Shown: positions 7,859 to 16,103 of the stretch, piece by piece
Position numbering within the stretch: position 1 is the stretch's first letter
How the letters are laid out: every line of letters begins with the position of its first letter
Source: Coemansia sp. RSA 922
Lineage: Eukaryota > Kickxellomycota > Kickxellomycetes > Kickxellales > Kickxellaceae
Assembly: GCA_027577415.1 (NCBI GenBank)
Contig: JANBQS010000504.1
Location: 1 to 16,471, forward strand
Reading direction: 5' to 3'
Length of the DNA: 16,471 nt
The notes under the pieces: model-generated
What the model saw: the letters and a program-made list of their open reading frames with translations, nothing else
Told to the model about the DNA's origin: nothing
Databases searched by the model: none
Program-made: the position numbers and the translations under genes

Positions 7859-8410
7859 ATGTATTTTGATGGATATTATGAGGAACTAGACGGTAAGGCG
7901 CTGATAGACGATATTATTCGCAGGATTAGCACCACAGAGGAGGGCGAAAATGTGGAGAACAAACCAATTTCTGCTGCACTTCCTACGATACTATTTGATT
8001 ATGATAGTGTCTCGATGGCTAATTCAATAGCGGTAGTTGCTGACACCACTCAGACATCCACACAGGCGGTGCTACCAATGGATTCAAGTCGTCGAAGCGT
8101 TGTTCGTAATGGTCTCTTACGCCAAGGCTTTTCAGAATCGGCCATTACCGCATACTTTGCCCAGTTTACTGACAGCACCAACTACACCTATGACTTTATG
8201 TGGGGTGTTTGGGTGAAGTGGTGTGAAGAAAAAGGTGTAGAACATTGTCAAAGGTCTGATGTGAATTTAGAGGCCTATATTTTTGACAGTGGATGGGGAG
8301 AGACTCGCCAGCAGTCAGCAAGAGGTCATATTAAACTTGTCTGGTCGATTGTTGAGGGATGTCCGCCGCCCAAAAAAGGCCTTAGTATGGTAAAGCGCAG
8401 TCGTAGCTAA
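7859..8410 (+). CDS. Solitary core-binding (SAM-like) domain of a DIRS/Crypton-type tyrosine recombinase
   Basis: 183 residues. The N-terminal ~75 residues are acidic and unrecognised. Residues about 78-170 follow the pattern of the N-terminal DNA-binding domain of eukaryotic tyrosine recombinases: a helix with 'rngLlrqGFSESAItaYf', then STNYTYDFMWGVWVKWCEEK (the family's 'ST...Y...W..W..WC...'), then ETRQQSARGHIKLVWSIVEG, matching the 'hrSaIS' helix that precedes the catalytic domain. The Arg...His-x-x-Arg...Tyr catalytic domain is absent; the protein stops ~15 residues after the binding domain. The gene has its own TATA box, a good ATG context and an AATAAA at 8474. It may be a truncated element or a domesticated DNA-binding protein. 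Family assignment is by remembered pattern. Confidence 0.6.
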   Translation: MYFDGYYEELDGKALIDDIIRRISTTEEGENVENKPISAALPTILFDYDSVSMANSIAVVADTTQTSTQAVLPMDSSRRSVVRNGLLRQGFSESAITAYFAQFTDSTNYTYDFMWGVWVKWCEEKGVEHCQRSDVNLEAYIFDSGWGETRQQSARGHIKLVWSIVEGCPPPKKGLSMVKRSRS

Positions 8411-8473
8411 AAGTTTCCATTTGTGGCAAATGTGTTTGCCTGATTTAATAGTATCATGTTCCTGTCGGTACTG

Positions 8474-8479
8474 AATAAA
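8474..8479 (+). terminator. Polyadenylation signal AATAAA
   Basis: AATAAA 64 nt after the stop of the recombinase-domain gene, in AT-rich sequence (8411-8690) that shows no catalytic-domain remnant or other gene. It marks the likely transcript end. Confidence 0.5.
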
Positions 8480-8693
8480 TGAATTGCGTGAAGTTTGTAA
8501 ACAAAGCAAAGCAAATAATATTGTGTACATTTGGATATCATGAACATGTTGCAAATTCATTTATATAGTATCGGGTAGATTAGAAAATGAGTATATTTGT
8601 TGGATAATAGCGTTGCTGTTACCTAGTATGCCAAAATAAAATATACTAGCAATGAATGCGTGAAGGGGCATCAAAACATTTATAGCAAATATG

Positions 8694-9386
8694 CTACTCC
8701 TCGGGCGTCTCGAGCGTATCGTGCAGCATGGTCATGCCAGTAGAGGGGCGGCCAAACCAAAAGCGCGTGGGCTCCATGGCAGCGGCGTTGATGGCCCTGA
8801 ACTTGGTGCGCATCACCCTCAGCATCATCCTCATGGCGTTCTGGGGCACGGGAGTCAGCTGGATGCCGTACTGGCAGTTTATAGGCGCAGATGGGGCAAC
8901 AGAGGCTCCTGCAGGTGGAGCGGTAGAGGCTCCAGTGACAGCGGCACCCGCTTCAGGCACTCCAGCAGCAGCAGTTCCGGCATCAGAGGTTCCGGCAACA
9001 GAGGTTCCCGCCCCAGTAATCGAGTCAACGGTGCACACCGGGAGGTACCACACGTCGCCAGACTGGACTACGTTCATCGACAGATGGGTGAACTTGTTCA
9101 TCGTCGGATCAAACACCTGAGTGATCATGACGGGCGTAGTGGTATCAACGCTCGACACGCGGGACATGTCAAAGTACGAGATCAGGCGAGAGAGCAGCGA
9201 CTGAGTCAGCGAGCTAGGCATCTGGGCGACCTGGGGCATCTGCAGCAGTTGGCCAGTGGCGACATTGGCGACAGGAGTGTCGGCAACTTTGGGAGCCGGG
9301 CTAGTGGTGTCACCGGCAGGCATAGGGTTGGTCTGAGCCAGAACGGCAATGGCAAGGCAAGAGATGGCGGCGAAGGAGGTCTTCAT
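8694..9386 (-). CDS. Secreted protein with Ala-Gly pentapeptide repeat, unknown function
   Basis: 230 residues. It starts with a typical signal peptide (MKTSFAAISCLAIAVLA, cleavage probably before Gln18). The mature protein has a Pro/Thr-rich stretch, a region of about residues 42-123 (LISYFDMSRV; SGDVWYLPVCTV) and then six contiguous 5-residue repeats of the form AGxxx (126-155). After a Pro/Ala/Ser linker comes a C-terminal part with INCQYGIQLTPV and a Met/Arg-rich helix. Two cysteines (118 and 171) flank the repeat and could pair. There is no C-terminal hydrophobic tail, so no GPI anchor is evident. I do not recognise a family. A TATA box lies ~105 bp upstream. The high GC and Ala content leaves a long open frame on the other strand, which I regard as a shadow. 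Confidence 0.72.
   Translation of the reverse strand: MKTSFAAISCLAIAVLAQTNPMPAGDTTSPAPKVADTPVANVATGQLLQMPQVAQMPSSLTQSLLSRLISYFDMSRVSSVDTTTPVMITQVFDPTMNKFTHLSMNVVQSGDVWYLPVCTVDSITGAGTSVAGTSDAGTAAAGVPEAGAAVTGASTAPPAGASVAPSAPINCQYGIQLTPVPQNAMRMMLRVMRTKFRAINAAAMEPTRFWFGRPSTGMTMLHDTLETPEE
8922..9011 (-). repeat. 15-bp minisatellite coding for six AGxxx pentapeptides
   Basis: Six in-frame 15-nt units encode AGTSV, AGTSD, AGTAA, AGVPE, AGAAV and TGAST. The units near 8975-9010 on plus (TTCCGGCATCAGAGG, then TTCCGGCAACAGAGG) are nearly identical, which shows recent tandem duplication within the gene. It probably forms a flexible, possibly O-glycosylated linker. Confidence 0.7.
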
Positions 9387-9884
9387 GGTGAGTAGCTTTT
9401 TTTGCTGTTGAAAAGTGTCGTTAGGTATAAAAAAAGGCAGGCAAGCGCTGGTGCTGAATCTAAAAACTGAATAGGGCAGAACACGCCGTATTTATACCAA
9501 TATTTCCAAACGGCATGGCCACAGGTAGAAAACACATTTGCTGATATCTATCGTCGTGGCTTTATAGTTTGAACTGTACTACTGCTATCATCGCGAAAAA
9601 GGATCTTTCTGTGTGAAAGCTGCGGAGCTAGGTATCACTGGCAGGTATTGGTGCCTACCCACAGTAAACGCGAGCAACTGGTGACTGTGGTTTAGGCATT
9701 AGGGCAGCGATTCTCATTGCTATAAACTCTGGATGACCAGAGATAATCGGGGCCACTAAGCAACTTTTATTGACAACTTGAGATCGACTGTCCAAGGTAC
9801 CACATGAATACGCAATTTCTTACAAGTGTCGCAAAGAGTTATATGTTAAACAAAAATATATCAGCTCGCGCTACTCTGGATATG
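9387..9884. other. Intergenic: promoter of the secreted-protein gene and 3' flank of F-box-like gene 2
   Basis: 498 bp without a gene. Besides the TATA box at 9489-9496 it holds a small perfect hairpin, CTCTGG-ATGA-CCAGAG, at 9727-9742. I find no tRNA, no further coding frame and no mobile-element ends here. Confidence 0.5.
9489..9496 (-). promoter_or_regulatory. TATA box of the secreted-protein gene
   Basis: TATAAATA on minus, 103-110 bp upstream of the ATG at 9386. A CCAAT motif on plus (9497-9501) lies right beside it. Confidence 0.55.
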
Positions 9885-11645
9885 CTACCAGCTCCAACCT
9901 TCGACCAATGCTTCACTCTCCGCTGCCTGAATCGTTTTAACGCTGCGGATTTCGTTTCTCCATCCGCCAAATAACAAGCGTCGCAACCGAACTGCATATG
10001 GTCTAAATCCGTCAGTAGTAATCATCTCTTTCATATGCGCCATGAATAGCTCGCAATCCATTTCAACCACTGCAGCGTAGTCAAAATTAGGGCAAACCAA
10101 CGCCAACAAAAGCACACAACGTACAGCGTTCTTGATATCATCGAGAGTGCGGATTAACAAGTGCCAGCAACGAAAACGCTTTCCTGTCAGAGCATAGTTT
10201 GTAATTACGTAGGCAGGCAACGCGTGTTTGGCGACTCTGTTGGGCCGTGTACCAAGAGCAGAAAACGAGGAGTGTAGATCTGACAGCAGAGGGAGTGCCC
10301 TGACCAATGCAATGACATCCCAGAGGTTCAAGTGCAATGCTCCTAGATGTAGGACTTGGATGCAGGTATACTCACCCAACATCAAGTGTACGGATCGAAG
10401 CCCGGATCTAATAAGTGGGCCAAATAAGAAGCGCACTGGAGCATTAGTACCAATGCTCAGTACAAACCTCAAGTAATCGGCATCTGATTCAAAGAGTCTT
10501 GGTTCAGATTCCACATCCAGTTGTACTTTGACACACTGAAGTCTTGGGTGACTGACTGGTGTAAAAACCTTGTACTCTCGAAGGACCCTAACTGTCGCAG
10601 GAATCGGTACAAGGACAAGAGATTCCAGTATGGCCGCATTGCCCCTAAACACCGTATCGTCGCCAAAAGGGTACATATATCCAATATTCAGTCGCCGGAG
10701 ATTTGGAAATGGGACTGCACCAGGAAACACTGGCTGCCGCAACTCGTCTAATCCTTGTGGACCAGCTAACTTGAACGCATGTAGGCAAGGGTACTGTACA
10801 TAGCTGCCGTCGACGTTTTGGATGAGACCAGTTATGTCTATAATCGCATCAACATCGATATCCAGAAGCTGCAGTGTCGAGGCATTACGTCGGGCCAGCT
10901 CCATTATCTGCTCGCCACCGTCATTAAAGTCTATGGTCGTATATACCAGTTTGCACAGTCCACTTTGTCTCTGATCAATAATAACCGGCTGATAATAGAA
11001 CTCGTAGTCAATATTCGTCGCACATCGGCTGAGCTGTGCAACCAGGTTATCGAGCCTCTGGGCAGGGAGCTGGCGTTGATTAAAGCCATGGGATAACGTC
11101 GTAATGCGAATTTCCTTCGTCATGGGTGTCAGCAGCCTAATCCGCCGCACAAACGCACTAATGTTGGACTCGATAGCAACTGAAGCAGTCATATTGTCCG
11201 TTAGCTGCTCTTCCGCTGACGGCATAGAAAACGTGAACTTGATCGAGCGAACCTTTGGAAAGGTGCAATTGACATAGGGCTCGCATGACAGTTCCTTCAA
11301 CGCGTTTCCACTGTAGATATCAGGCACATTCACGCTAATGGTCAGATCTTTGACGTATAGATGGGCAGGAAGACCGGTGTCTTTAACATACGTCTGCAGC
11401 CAATACGGCCTCGTCTGGTATTCACCCGAAATGGAAAGTCGCATCTTGTATATCCCGAAAAGACGCGTAAGCGTAGGTGACCAAAAACTGGTGCAAGTAT
11501 CCAATAGCGGCATTAGCAGCCCCGCATATTCCTCGGAGCCTTTGGAGACATTGTCGAACTCTAGGCGGCTGCTACCTGCGACGTAGTCCACTATTAGCTC
11601 GATAATGTGGAGCGGGAGGATCTTAAAAGGAGACAAGAGATGCAT
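9885..11645 (-). CDS. F-box-like / leucine-rich lineage-specific protein, paralogue 2
   Basis: 586 residues, one exon; the first in-frame ATG is at 11645 (the frame is open two codons further). It is collinear with paralogue 1 over its whole length. The N-terminal helix is KILPLHIIELIVDYVAGSSR; 'LYVKDLTI', 'YVNCTFPKVRSIKF', 'DGSYVQYPCLHAFKL', 'FPGAVPFPNLRRLNI', 'GDDTVFRGNAAILESL', 'ALVCPNFDYAAV' and 'RLRRLLFGGW' all have counterparts there. Divergence is high enough that the duplication is not recent. The F-box-like start and irregular leucine-rich repeats suggest a protein-interaction adaptor, perhaps in ubiquitination, but function is unknown. It follows eIF5B on the same strand, ~233 bp away; a TATATA core at about 11780 may be its TATA box. 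Confidence 0.75.
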   Translation of the reverse strand: MHLLSPFKILPLHIIELIVDYVAGSSRLEFDNVSKGSEEYAGLLMPLLDTCTSFWSPTLTRLFGIYKMRLSISGEYQTRPYWLQTYVKDTGLPAHLYVKDLTISVNVPDIYSGNALKELSCEPYVNCTFPKVRSIKFTFSMPSAEEQLTDNMTASVAIESNISAFVRRIRLLTPMTKEIRITTLSHGFNQRQLPAQRLDNLVAQLSRCATNIDYEFYYQPVIIDQRQSGLCKLVYTTIDFNDGGEQIMELARRNASTLQLLDIDVDAIIDITGLIQNVDGSYVQYPCLHAFKLAGPQGLDELRQPVFPGAVPFPNLRRLNIGYMYPFGDDTVFRGNAAILESLVLVPIPATVRVLREYKVFTPVSHPRLQCVKVQLDVESEPRLFESDADYLRFVLSIGTNAPVRFLFGPLIRSGLRSVHLMLGEYTCIQVLHLGALHLNLWDVIALVRALPLLSDLHSSFSALGTRPNRVAKHALPAYVITNYALTGKRFRCWHLLIRTLDDIKNAVRCVLLLALVCPNFDYAAVVEMDCELFMAHMKEMITTDGFRPYAVRLRRLLFGGWRNEIRSVKTIQAAESEALVEGWSW

Positions 11646-11878
11646 TATCAAAAATAAAGCTAAATAGACGACTAAGGTTAGTCAAACCCCCTCCCCAGAA
11701 AAGTCTCGATGATATTGAAGTCGTTGTATTGGAGCCCTGTATGGGCACGATCTTAAGAAGAAGAAAAAAAACACCCTATATAAAAATGGTGACATGCTCA
11801 CATGCCCAGAGGGGTAGTAAATAGATGTGGCATATTTAAGCGCACATGTAACTGAAAAAAAAAGTTGTGGTCTGGAGC
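11646..11878. promoter_or_regulatory. Spacer: eIF5B 3' flank and promoter of F-box-like gene 2
   Basis: 233 bp. It contains TATATA (about 11779-11784, palindromic) 135 bp before the F-box-like gene 2 start, a purine run around 11755-11770, and one copy of the GGAGCCC element (11716-11745) related to the two copies at 5626-5685. The T-rich run just after the eIF5B stop (minus, 11864-11855) may help 3' end formation. Confidence 0.4.
11716..11745. repeat. Third copy of the GGAGCCC dispersed element
   Basis: The first 23 nt (11716-11738) match 5663-5685 at 20 of 23 positions by eye. The last 19 nt (11727-11745, TATTGGAGCCCTGTATGGG) match 5626-5644 at 17 of 19. All copies have the same orientation and lie next to the two F-box-like genes: after the stop of one, upstream of the start of the other. 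Confidence 0.4.
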
Positions 11879-14800
11879 CTAGTCGACGCCAAGTGTGTTC
11901 TTGAGCTTGACAACGAGCTTCCATTCTTCCATAGTCAAATCATCACGGAAGTGCTCCTTGAGGACGTCAATGCTGTCACGAGTAATTTGTGAGTAGAGCA
12001 GATCCTCCTCGTCAAAGTGGCGACCAAACTTCTTGTCGTGGCCTGGCACTATACTCTCAATGCGGATAGTGAAACCGGCACCGGCTTTGCCTTTACGGAC
12101 AATATCAACTGGCTTGTCGTTAACCTTGATGCTGGTTACCTTGCCCAACGTGATAGGTCTGTGGACATGGGTCACAAGGTTTGTCTTCATTACACAGATA
12201 GGAGTTCCCAGGCGCAAGTGACCTTCCTCAATGTCCACACCAAGTAGGAGACCAGAGCGCGTATTGAAGACGTGTTCCTCGCTGATTATCTTCATGATAC
12301 AAGGGTAGATCGTCCGGTCTGCCAGTTCCTTGCGCTTCTGCTCCGCGATCCGAGCGTTGTGCGCCATGTAGTTGTCAACCAAGTGATAGATAATGTCCGC
12401 CGTGTACACCAAGAGGCCAAGCTCCTTGGCCATTCTCTCGGCATCCTTGTCAAATTTAACGTCAAAGCAAAGCATAACGGCGTACTCCTTGGCACGCTCC
12501 AGCATGACCGATGCGCGGGTAACGTCCTTCTTGTGAACGGGTCCAATGTTGATGCCCGACACAGGGATCTTGGACACACGCAATAATTCCAACAGGGCTT
12601 CAAGGGATCCCAGAGTAGAAGCCTGCACCCACACGCCGCGTCCAGACTTGTCAATGGCATCATCCAGCCAAGCCAGATCAGACATGAATTCGTCCATCAG
12701 CTCCTCCTCATCGTCGTCGGGACCAATTACCATCAGGCGCGAGCCTGCAATGGCCTTCTCCAGACCAGGGGCATAGATCTTCACGCCCATAGCGGCCTTG
12801 ATCGACTTGTGGTGGACATAGGCAGACTTGACGCGCAGCTCGCGCATGGGCTGAGGAGTAAGCAGAGCGCGCACGTTGGTGACAATAGGACCGTCCATGC
12901 CACAGATGATAATCCGGTCACCCACGTGAAGCATTCCATTCGACATAATGACGTCGATCGTCGTACCCAGACCCTCAATAACCTTGACTTCGAGCACAGT
13001 GCACTCCAGCTCGGAGAAATACATGAGCTGCTTAGACATGCGCTGCTGTGTAAGCGTGACCAACAAATCAAGCATGTCAGGAATGCCCTCGCCCGAAAAG
13101 GCCGAGGTGGGCACCAGCGACACGTACTTGGCAAAGTTCTTGTTCTTGTAGTGCAGCTCGGCGTTCAGGCCCTGCTCGGCAAACTCGACTTTGACTTGGG
13201 CGACTCGGTCCTCAAACAGGCTGACAGTACGATCTGGCTGATTCTTGAAAGTGTCGCGGAATGGGCTGTTGGGATGCTTGTTCCAACCATATATGCAATC
13301 AATCTTGTTGAGAGCAACGATAAAGGGCGTCTTGCGCTCGCGCAACAGACGCAGCGACTCGAGGGTCTGAGGCTCAAGGCCGTGCATAATATCGACAACA
13401 AGAATGGCGATGTTACACATCGACGAGCCACGCGAGCGAAGGTTGGTGAACGACTCGTGCCCAGGCGTGTCGATAATCAACAAGCCAGGAATCTTGATGT
13501 CAATCTTGCTCGACGGATACATGGCAGCCGTCTTCTTCTCGATAGCATCGGCGGGGAAGTAAGTGGCACCAATCTGCTGCGTAATACCTCCAGCCTCTCC
13601 GCCTTGGACGTCAGTCTGGCGAATCTTGTCAAGAAGTTTGGTGTTGTGCGAGACAGTGTAGTCGCCGAGCAATACGCGCGAGTTGCCATCAAGCGTGAAG
13701 CCAAAGTACTCTCCGTGACCGATCTCCTCAATGGCAAATACCCAAGAGTTGCTGCAAAGCGCTGCCCACGATTCCGGCGCGCGCTCAGCAGGACGCTTGT
13801 GCTCGAGACCAATGAGCGGGGCAAAGGTGCACATTGCCTCACCAGAGATGGATATCGTGCTACCAGCAGCCGATTGAGAAACAGGGCCGACATGGAACCC
13901 AATGGAGCGAGCAAGACGACGTAGCTGAAGCAAGAACTGCTCGTCCGAGCTGGACACGTCCCAGTGCTCGTCAGCAGCGGAGGCAGCCACAAAGGTGGTG
14001 CTGTCGCTTTCAATGCCACCCGCAAGGAACTCCCTTCTGTGGTTCAATGAGGCGGACATGATAGCGTCGGGGATTCTCTTCTCGTCTGTCAAGGCGAACT
14101 CTTTAAGGAGAGCCTTACGAGTGTCCTCAACGTCGGCACTGGGGATACCATTGGCACCACTGCCAAGCCAGACGCCAAAGAACCTAGCCGTCTCCAGCTC
14201 TTGGATGGACGTGGGGACAGATCCAAAGGCCCGGGTGATAGCGTCAGTGAAGGGCCGACTGGCGCTGGCAGAGAACTCGACGCCATTCACGGGCTTGTAC
14301 ATCGAGTACATATCGGCAGAAGCGCGGTCGGTGCGAACCAAGTCCAAGTACTCCAGAACCGTGCACTGCCACGTCAGCGGCTGCCACTCTGGCAGTGCAG
14401 CCAGTGCTAGCTCCTCAGACTCAAATTCGCCGTGGACTATTTGGATCGGCTTGTCGATAGCAGAGTCCATCGCTAGCGATTTTGCAATGTACTTGATTTC
14501 AGTGACACCATCGACAGTGTGGATGGTGCGCTGAACGCAGAGCTTGTAGTTAATAGTCAGCACCAGGACGTGCTCACCGTTGCACACAAAGGAGTCAGCA
14601 CCATCGCGCTGGTCAGGCACAACGCGGTACAGCATTCCTTCTCCCTTGATCACCGACCCAGGCTGCACAACGCGAGGCGAGTTGTCGTCGCCCATCACTT
14701 GGTCTAGCTCAACAATGTCTTGCACATTGCGAGTGGAGCCGTCCCACATCAGGATAGGCGTGTCGCGGCCCCAGCACTTGCCAGTGTCGACGTGACCCAA

Positions 14801-16103
14801 GATACAGCAAATAGGCGAGCGCAGGTTGTCGACAGAGCGAGCAGCCATGGCATTCTGGATACGCTTCTCACGACGTGCAGTTGCAGCCGCCTTGCGTGCA
14901 AGTGCCTGCCTCTGCGTAGCGGTCAACTCTTCATCAGAGCTGCTCTCGTCCGAGTCATACTCTTCCGAGTCCACATCGTCTCTGGCATCAGCAAGGGCTT
15001 CCCAGTCGTCGACTTCGTCATCGTCCGACGTGGCTTCTTCTTCCTCAGCGGCCCTCAGCTTGGCCTCCTCTTCCTCGACAGCCCTCAGCTTGGCCTCTTC
15101 TTCCTTTAGGCGCTTCTTCTCGGCCTCCACTTCGCAGCGTCTCTTCTCGGCCTCCTCTTTGCGACGCCTTTTCTCGGCGGCCCACTTCTGGCGCTCCTCG
15201 GCGTCGCGTTGGAACATGTCTTGGCGACTGAGCTTGCTCTCGCCTGAAAGACCAGCAACCTGCACGCCCGAGGCCAGAATCGTCTTGAGCTGCTGCTCCC
15301 GCCGCGCATTAGCCTCCTTCTGCTTCTTGGTCAGTAGCTTGCCATCGCGCTTCAGCTGCTCCTTGCGCAGGCGATCAGCCTCGCGCTTGGCTTCGCGCTC
15401 GGCGGTCTGGATGGCCTCCTCTTCGGCGGCGAGACGCTCCTCCTCCTCGACACGCTTGAGCTCCTCCTCTTCCAGGCGCCTCAACTCTTCTTCCAGGCGG
15501 CGCTGCTCCTCAACCATCTTTTGCAGAGCAGCAATAGTTGTGCCCTTCTGGACCTTCTTCTTCTTTTCGCCATTGGCAGTGGCAGGAACAGGCGAGACAG
15601 CTTCAGCAGCGGGGGCAGCATCGACCTGGTCGGCAACCTTGACAGACTCATTATCCTTGCCAGTGACGTCCTCGTCCTTACCGGCACCTTTCTTGACAAC
15701 GGCAATCGTCATCGTGTCGAACAACGCCTCTAGCTCGCTAGCCTCAGCTTCCCGCTTGGCCTTGACATCGTCAGCTTTCTGCTTCTTTTGGAGCTTGGCC
15801 CTTTCTCTTCTTTCGCGCTCTTTCTGCTTTGCCGTTCTAAGTGTGCTGTTGGGCGCGTCCCCCCAAGTCTCCCCCCGTTGCCGCAGTATCGTCAGCGATA
15901 GGTAAAAGGGATTTGGCCCTTTTATTGGCCTTGTTCTTCTTTCTCGCGCGCGAGATCATGCTCATGAGGCCGCCGCCCTCGTCATCCTCTGTGGGGCTAG
16001 TCTGAGCTTCAATGTTAGCGGCAGATGTGTAATCCAATAGATCGTCGTCGGCCCAAATAGCATCTTTGGCGCGTCCCTTCTTGTTTGCCTGTTTATTCAC
16101 CAT
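11879..16103 (-). CDS. Translation initiation factor eIF5B, intein-containing, with a +1 frame break
   Basis: eIF5B (yeast Fun12, bacterial IF2 homologue) is the GTPase that joins ribosomal subunits at the end of initiation. N-terminus: [20 protein letters not shown] from the ATG at 16103, then a charged, coiled-coil-like Lys/Glu/Arg tail with the family segment [10 protein letters not shown]...VAGL. The GTPase has GHVDTGK|T (G1, interrupted by the intein), [13 protein letters not shown] (switch I), DTPGH (G3), NKID (G4) and SAFSGEG (G5). Domains II-IV follow, ending [16 protein letters not shown], like other eIF5Bs. The frame from 16103 stops at 15837; the rest is in the +1 frame and needs one base skipped between 15955 and 15839. 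With that, the precursor is 1,407 residues and the spliced protein 1,029, close to yeast (about 1,000). No introns seen. Confidence 0.95.
13643..14776 (-). mobile_element. Intein in the eIF5B P-loop, with a degenerate LAGLIDADG endonuclease
   Basis: 378 codons in frame with the host gene. Block A: Cys1 and [14 protein letters not shown]; 'VMGDDNSPR' follows at residues 28-35. Block [10 protein letters not shown] with His69, in the CNxxH form of nuclear (PRP8-type) inteins. Block [21 protein letters not shown] then TVSHN with His377-Asn378; the next host residue is Thr, a competent +1 nucleophile. Protein splicing should therefore work and rejoin GHVDTGK to TKLLDK. The middle holds two LAGLIDADG-like motifs: FFGVWLGSG (Ser206 where the catalytic Asp is expected) and FLAGGIESD (Asp258 kept). 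They are only 52 residues apart, so the endonuclease is probably shrunken and inactive. Inteins are rare in eukaryotic nuclear genes; I recall one in eIF5B of the chytrid Batrachochytrium. Confidence 0.95.
15839..15955 (-). other. +1 frame break in eIF5B (window of overlap)
   Basis: Frame 0 (from 16103) is open to the TAG at 15839-15837; the main frame is open from 15955 downward. Two runs of six G (minus) at 15876-15871 and 15864-15859 lie inside the overlap. Losing one G from either restores one continuous frame. On the coding strand no GT occurs between 16098 and 15839, so no GT-AG intron can fix it. The simplest reading is a one-base indel in a homopolymer (sequencing or real). Confidence 0.8.

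Noticed and set aside
8691..9395. Plus-strand open frame of ~234 codons covering the whole secreted-protein gene
   Set aside because: Same length as the opposite gene, Gly/Arg/His-rich composition typical of a reverse complement. The minus-strand frame has a signal peptide, TATA box and in-frame repeats.
9727..9742. Hairpin CTCTGG-ATGA-CCAGAG as a transcription terminator or RNA gene
   Set aside because: Six pairs only, no flanking U-run and no larger RNA fold; short hairpins of this size are expected by chance.
12809..13924. Plus-strand open frame of ~371 codons opposite the eIF5B GTPase
   Set aside because: Antisense shadow of a strongly conserved gene with GC-rich third positions; no recognisable domain.
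13643..14776. Idea that the eIF5B insert is a spliceosomal intron
   Set aside because: The insert is a multiple of three, fully open, and carries all intein splice blocks with Cys1, His-Asn and +1 Thr at the exact boundaries.
14826..15905. Long plus-strand open frame (~359 codons), Ser/Arg-rich
   Set aside because: It is the antisense of the Lys/Glu-rich eIF5B N-terminal region (CTT/CTC runs become Ser/Leu codons). Composition explains it and no family pattern is visible.
15839..16103. Idea that an intron joins the eIF5B N-terminal piece to the main frame
   Set aside because: No GT lies on the coding strand between 16098 and 15839; the only GT follows the start codon, and using it would remove the eIF5B-like N-terminus.
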